A stretch of DNA of 27,893 nucleotides, taken from positions 43,503-71,395 of the forward strand of contig DHMN01000026.1 in the NCBI GenBank assembly GCA_002405805.1, given 5' to 3'. A program made the position numbers and the translations under genes. The notes under the pieces were generated by a model. That model searched no databases, was not told where the DNA came from, and saw only the letters and a program-made list of their open reading frames with translations. Shown piece after piece: positions 24,981-27,893 of this stretch (position 1 is its first letter; each line of letters starts with the position of its first letter). The stretch comes from Cyanobacteria bacterium UBA4641 (lineage in GTDB: Bacteria; Cyanobacteriota; Vampirovibrionia; Gastranaerophilales; Gastranaerophilaceae).

Positions 24981-25163
24981 ATGGGGAAAATGAAAAATAG
25001 TTATCAAATGATTACAGTCAAAGAATATGTTGACATGTTAGACCATGAAGTTACATATTTAGACAATGACGCAAAAGCAATTAAAGAAAATGTGGAAAAA
25101 TATTTGTTACGGGCTCGTAGAGCTGCAACAAATGCAAAAATTTTGGAAGCTTTGCTTGCATAA
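24981..25163 (+). CDS. Small protein, probable diverged copy of the upstream ribbon-helix-helix protein
   Basis: 60 residues, or 57 from the ATG at 24990. The C-terminal 13 residues AATNAKILEALLA match the upstream protein at 11 positions. The rest aligns loosely: QMITVKEYVDMLD against VLISMPEKFLDEID, and IKENVEKYL against IREALRTYM. The helix-turn signature RSELIREAL is lost, so DNA binding is doubtful. It lies 43 bases downstream of the first gene, before a shared terminator, and is probably co-transcribed. The Shine-Dalgarno is poor (AACGG before the first ATG, GGGG three bases before the second), so the start is uncertain. Confidence 0.75.
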   Translation: MGKMKNSYQMITVKEYVDMLDHEVTYLDNDAKAIKENVEKYLLRARRAATNAKILEALLA

Positions 25164-25243
25164 TTTTGCACCACTGAAGCGTTCGTTGGTTTTTATACAA
25201 TTTTAACTCGGTAAAAGTAAGAAAGATTTTAGGAAGTAAGTAA

Positions 25244-25278
25244 AAAAAGACTTGATACAATTTGTATCAAGTCTTTTT
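25244..25278. terminator. Bidirectional rho-independent terminator
   Basis: AAAAAGACTTGATACAA (25244-25260) and its complement at 25262-25278 form a long stem flanked by A and T runs. It serves both the small-gene pair on + and tuf on -. Confidence 0.93.
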
Positions 25279-25307
25279 CAAGGTTTTATACTGTTAATAA
25301 CGAATTA

Positions 25308-26516
25308 TTATTCGATGATTGTGTCAACAACACCAGCACCAACAGTTCTACCGCCTTCACGGATAGCGAATCTCATACCTTGTTCAATAGCAACAGGGGC
25401 AATCAATTCAACTGTCATAACAACGTTATCACCAGGCATTACCATTTGACCGTCAAATTGGATTGAACCAGTTACGTCAGTTGTTCTGATGTAGAATTGA
25501 GGTCTGTATCCTGGGAAGAATGGAGTGTGACGTCCACCTTCATCTTTAGTCAATACGTAAACGTTAGCTGTGAATTTAGTGTGTGGGTGAATTGAACCAG
25601 GTTTAGCCAAAACTTGACCACGTTCAATTTCAGTTTTATCAACACCACGTAACAAAGCACCGATGTTATCACCTGCTTGACCTTGGTCAAGAGATTTTCT
25701 GAACATTTCAACACCAGTAACTGTTGTTTTCTTAGTAGGTTTGATACCAACTAATTCAACTTCGTCACCAACTTTAACAATACCACGTTCTACACGGCCT
25801 GTAGCAACTGTACCACGACCTGTGATAGAGAAGATGTCTTCAATTGGCATCAAGAATGGTTTGTCTAAGTCTCTAACTGGATCTGGGAAGTAAGTATCCA
25901 ATGCATCCATCAATTCCCAAATTTTATCTGTCCATTCGTTTTCACCACGTTTGATGTGTGGGTTAGCTTGAACTGCTTCTAAAGCTTTCAATGCAGAACC
26001 GTGGATGAATGGAATGTTGTCACCGTCGAAATCGTATGAAGAAAGAAGTTCTCTAACTTCCATTTCAACCAATTCCAACAATTCAGGGTCATCAACCATA
26101 TCGCATTTGTTCAAGAATACAACCAAGTTAGGAACACCAACTTGTCTTGCCAACAAGATGTGTTCACGAGTTTGAGGCATAGCACCATCAGTAGCCGCAA
26201 CAACCAAGATTGCGCCATCCATTTGAGCTGCACCTGTAATCATGTTTTTAACATAGTCGGCGTGGCCTGGGCAGTCAACGTGAGCATAGTGTCTTTTTGC
26301 TGTTTCATATTCAACGTGAGCTGTTGAAATGGTAATACCTCTTGCTTTTTCTTCTGGAGCAGCATCGATTTCATCGAATTTTTTAGCAGCTGCTTGACCT
26401 GCTGCAGCTAATGTACCGGTAATAGCTGCTGTTAATGTAGTTTTACCGTGGTCAACGTGGCCGATTGTACCTACGTTAACGTGCGGTTTCGTACGTTCAT
26501 ACTTTTCACGTGCCAT
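25308..26516 (-). CDS. tuf: Elongation factor Tu
   Basis: GTPase that carries aminoacyl-tRNA to the ribosome. The 402-residue product has G1 GHVDHGKTT, switch I with RGITI, G3 DCPGHADY, G4 NKCD, G5 GSALKALE, and domains 2 and 3 with the usual IEDIFSITGRGTV and KFTANVYVLTKDEGGRHTPF. It stands alone with its own promoter (26583-26610) and terminator, away from any rpsL-rpsG-fusA genes. AAGGAG lies 9 bases before the ATG. The perfect palindrome GAGATTAATCTC (26517-26528) overlaps that site. Confidence 0.98.
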   Translation of the reverse strand: MAREKYERTKPHVNVGTIGHVDHGKTTLTAAITGTLAAAGQAAAKKFDEIDAAPEEKARGITISTAHVEYETAKRHYAHVDCPGHADYVKNMITGAAQMDGAILVVAATDGAMPQTREHILLARQVGVPNLVVFLNKCDMVDDPELLELVEMEVRELLSSYDFDGDNIPFIHGSALKALEAVQANPHIKRGENEWTDKIWELMDALDTYFPDPVRDLDKPFLMPIEDIFSITGRGTVATGRVERGIVKVGDEVELVGIKPTKKTTVTGVEMFRKSLDQGQAGDNIGALLRGVDKTEIERGQVLAKPGSIHPHTKFTANVYVLTKDEGGRHTPFFPGYRPQFYIRTTDVTGSIQFDGQMVMPGDNVVMTVELIAPVAIEQGMRFAIREGGRTVGAGVVDTIIE

Positions 26517-26582
26517 GAGATTAATCTCCTTTTTTACTGTCTACTATATACTACTATAAATTTAGTATTCTACGATATTCTC

Positions 26583-26610
26583 ATTCTAACAGCTCATAAA
26601 TTTTTGTCAA
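26583..26610 (-). promoter_or_regulatory. tuf promoter, extended -10
   Basis: On the minus strand TTGACA (26605-26610), a 16-base spacer, then TAGAAT (26583-26588) preceded by TGT, an extended -10. The leader to the tuf ATG is about 60 bases. Confidence 0.75.
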
Positions 26611-26686
26611 GATTATAATGTCAAATTGAAATTTTTGTGAAGATATTCTTTTTTGTAAAGAAACGTAACGATTTATTTGAATTTGC

Positions 26687-26715
26687 GCAATCCGTTCATT
26701 AAAAAATACTTTATA
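26687..26715 (+). promoter_or_regulatory. Shared promoter-like element (copy 4 of 4)
   Basis: CA at 26688-26689 (in GCAATC), 16 bases, then ATACTTTATA at 26706-26715, which is 37 bases before the ATG at 26753. Confidence 0.6.
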
Positions 26716-26752
26716 TAAGTAAGCAAGATTATGAACGATGGAGGATGTTACA

Positions 26753-26950
26753 ATGGCAGATTTTGGTTTATCAATTACAAAAGTTGCAGGCGATATGAAA
26801 TCAAATGCTATTGACTTTGTTAATAAATATAGATTTGAAAAACAACAAAAGCAACAAAATAATGTTGGGCAAGGTTCTTTGAGTCACATGCTCGCAAATT
26901 ATAGTCAATATACAAATTATACTCCATGCGGACGTACTGATGGTCAGTAA
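26753..26950 (+). CDS. Hypothetical small protein, 65 residues
   Basis: Not recognised. The start at 26753 is set by GGAGG (26740-26744) 8 bases upstream; an in-frame ATG at 26738 overlaps that site. The product begins MADFGLSITKVAGDMKSN, has a Gln/Lys-rich middle (EKQQKQQNN) and a polar Tyr/Asn tail with one Cys. There is no membrane segment. The shared ATACTTTATA element precedes it, and a terminator-like hairpin lies between it and coaX. Confidence 0.8.
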   Translation: MADFGLSITKVAGDMKSNAIDFVNKYRFEKQQKQQNNVGQGSLSHMLANYSQYTNYTPCGRTDGQ

Positions 26951-26999
26951 ACCATTAATTTTAATGTACTCTTTACATTAAAACTATGTTTGTAATAGA

Positions 27000-27030
27000 A
27001 TAGTCCTCAGATATGTGAGGACTATTTTTT
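27000..27030 (+). terminator. Terminator-like hairpin abutting the coaX start
   Basis: ATAGTCCTCA (27000-27009) pairs with TGAGGACTAT (27016-27025) around a 6-base loop. The T run at 27025-27030 is followed directly by the coaX ATG at 27031. GAGG in the 3' arm is the only candidate Shine-Dalgarno for coaX, 10 bases upstream. Confidence 0.8.
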
Positions 27031-27816
27031 ATGTTATTAACAGCAGATATCGGAAATACAAATATTACCCTTGGATTATTTAACAATGACAAATATGTGA
27101 ACGAATTTCGTTTGGCATCAGATAGAGATTTGTCAGGTGAAGAATATGAAATTTTGTTGAAATCTTTGTTCAAGGATTACAAAATTGACGGATGTGTAAT
27201 AGCATCTGTTGTTGAAGAATTGAATATCAAATTTAAAAGGGCAGTTGATAATGTTTTTGGTATAAAATCTGTTTTTGTAGCCTCAGATATAACTTTGGGA
27301 GTAAAAGTTTGTACCGACAATCCGCGCGAAGTTGGCGCTGACAGATTGGCAAATGCTGTAGCTGCATCTGTCTTATATAAAGGTGCGGTCATCGTAATTG
27401 ATTTTGGCACTGCAACATCGTTTGATATTATTAATTCTAAGCATGAATTTTTAGGCGGCGTTATTGCTCCTGGGATTAATACCCAGATGAAATGTTTGAA
27501 AAACTCAACATCGAAACTTCCGAAAATTGATGTTTCAATTTCTCAAAATGCAATCGGGCACAATACGACTGATGCAATTTTGTCAGGTGTAATTCGTGGT
27601 ACTGCTTGCATGGTAGATGGTTTGGTTGCTCAATGTGAAGCTGAACTTGGTGAAAAAGCGACAATTGTTGCGACAGGCGGTTACTGTGGATTGATTGCAA
27701 ACTATTTAACTCGCTCGTTTGATTGTGTAAATCCGATTTTGACTTTGGAAGGCTTGAAGCATATTTATAAATTGAATACAAAAAATTCTTGTACAGAATT
27801 TGTGACTACGAAGTAA
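27031..27816 (+). CDS. coaX: Type III pantothenate kinase
   Basis: Phosphorylates pantothenate in the first step of coenzyme A synthesis. The 261-residue product of the ASKHA fold has the phosphate loop DIGNTN (6-11), GADRLAN with the pantothenate-side residues, DFGTATSFD (phosphate 2 motif), GGVIAPGI and ATGGY near the C-terminus. These are the CoaX signatures and do not fit CoaA or the eukaryotic-type enzymes. It has no promoter of its own that I can see. The start codon follows the T run of a hairpin, so expression may depend on read-through or on a promoter hidden in 26951-27000. Confidence 0.97.
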   Translation: MLLTADIGNTNITLGLFNNDKYVNEFRLASDRDLSGEEYEILLKSLFKDYKIDGCVIASVVEELNIKFKRAVDNVFGIKSVFVASDITLGVKVCTDNPREVGADRLANAVAASVLYKGAVIVIDFGTATSFDIINSKHEFLGGVIAPGINTQMKCLKNSTSKLPKIDVSISQNAIGHNTTDAILSGVIRGTACMVDGLVAQCEAELGEKATIVATGGYCGLIANYLTRSFDCVNPILTLEGLKHIYKLNTKNSCTEFVTTK

Positions 27817-27851
27817 TACTGTACTGCGCGATAGTTTTGGCTAAATTTTAT

Positions 27852-27876
27852 TTCACTCTGAATTTATTTCAGAGAT
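27852..27876. repeat. REP-like palindromic unit
   Basis: CA, CT, CTGAA, a five-base loop, TTCAG, AG: the same unit as at 2941 and 15045 with yet another compensating pair (CT/AG) in the stem. It follows coaX and may also fold as its terminator. Confidence 0.6.
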
Positions 27877-27893
27877 ATTTCTAGTAACTTTTA

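Noticed and set aside
24749..25163. Toxin-antitoxin pair
   Set aside because: The second protein has no toxin motif and looks like a diverged copy of the first.
25252..25449. Reading frames opposite tuf and other long genes
   Set aside because: They are antisense shadows with no ribosome binding sites and no recognisable protein character.

Overview
The window is about 28 kb of AT-rich chromosome from a bacterium with an outer membrane. It has Kdo (LPS) synthesis genes, a block of peptidoglycan genes, type III pantothenate kinase and several lineage-specific proteins. Three of those proteins open with a low-complexity leader carrying a short 'SFK'-like motif. This mix suggests an uncultured gut relative of the Cyanobacteria (Gastranaerophilales / Vampirovibrionia, 'Melainabacteria'). 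That placement is inferred from gene style, not from a marker search. No rRNA, tRNA, CRISPR array or insertion sequence was seen.

Layout. (1) 141-1352 (-) is an unknown protein with repeated hairpin-like segments and a zincin motif. It is divergent from 1588-2829 (+), a GAF plus degenerate HD-GYP protein behind a near-consensus sigma-28 promoter. (2) 2830-3260 is a cluster of palindromic repeats. (3) purA and a two-domain M16 peptidase follow on +. (4) 7452-13382 (-) is a tight murF-mraY-murD-ftsW-murG operon, the middle of a dcw cluster. It is divergent from rplU-rpmA, which has a consensus housekeeping promoter. (5) 14297-16250 holds small unknown genes in a repeat-rich stretch. (6) 16369-19112 (+) is kdsD-kdsC-queD-uppP: two Kdo enzymes, a queuosine/pterin enzyme and the undecaprenyl-pyrophosphate phosphatase. 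(7) 19205-24566 (+) is a compact three-gene operon of two apparently related, unrecognised membrane proteins and a GH13 enzyme that resembles GlgE around its active site. (8) 24749-25163 (+) encodes a ribbon-helix-helix protein and a divergent small copy sharing its C-terminus. (9) 25308-26516 (-) is a stand-alone tuf with its own promoter and terminator. (10) 26753-27816 (+) is a 65-residue unknown protein and coaX.

How it fits together. Most recognised genes serve the envelope: lipid I/II synthesis (murF, mraY, murD, murG), septal polymerisation (ftsW), lipid carrier recycling (uppP) and Kdo supply (kdsD, kdsC). Four lineage-specific genes (141-1352, 15359-15796, 24749-24937, 26753-26950) share one promoter-like element: CA, exactly 16 bases, then ATACTTTATA, 37-49 bases before the start codon. 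The rplU and tuf promoters lack it, so this may be an undescribed regulon. Other leading observations are the sigma-28 site before a catalytically degenerate HD-GYP gene, the paralogue-like membrane pair beside the GH13 enzyme, stem-covarying REP-like repeats, and two genes whose start codon directly follows a terminator-like hairpin.
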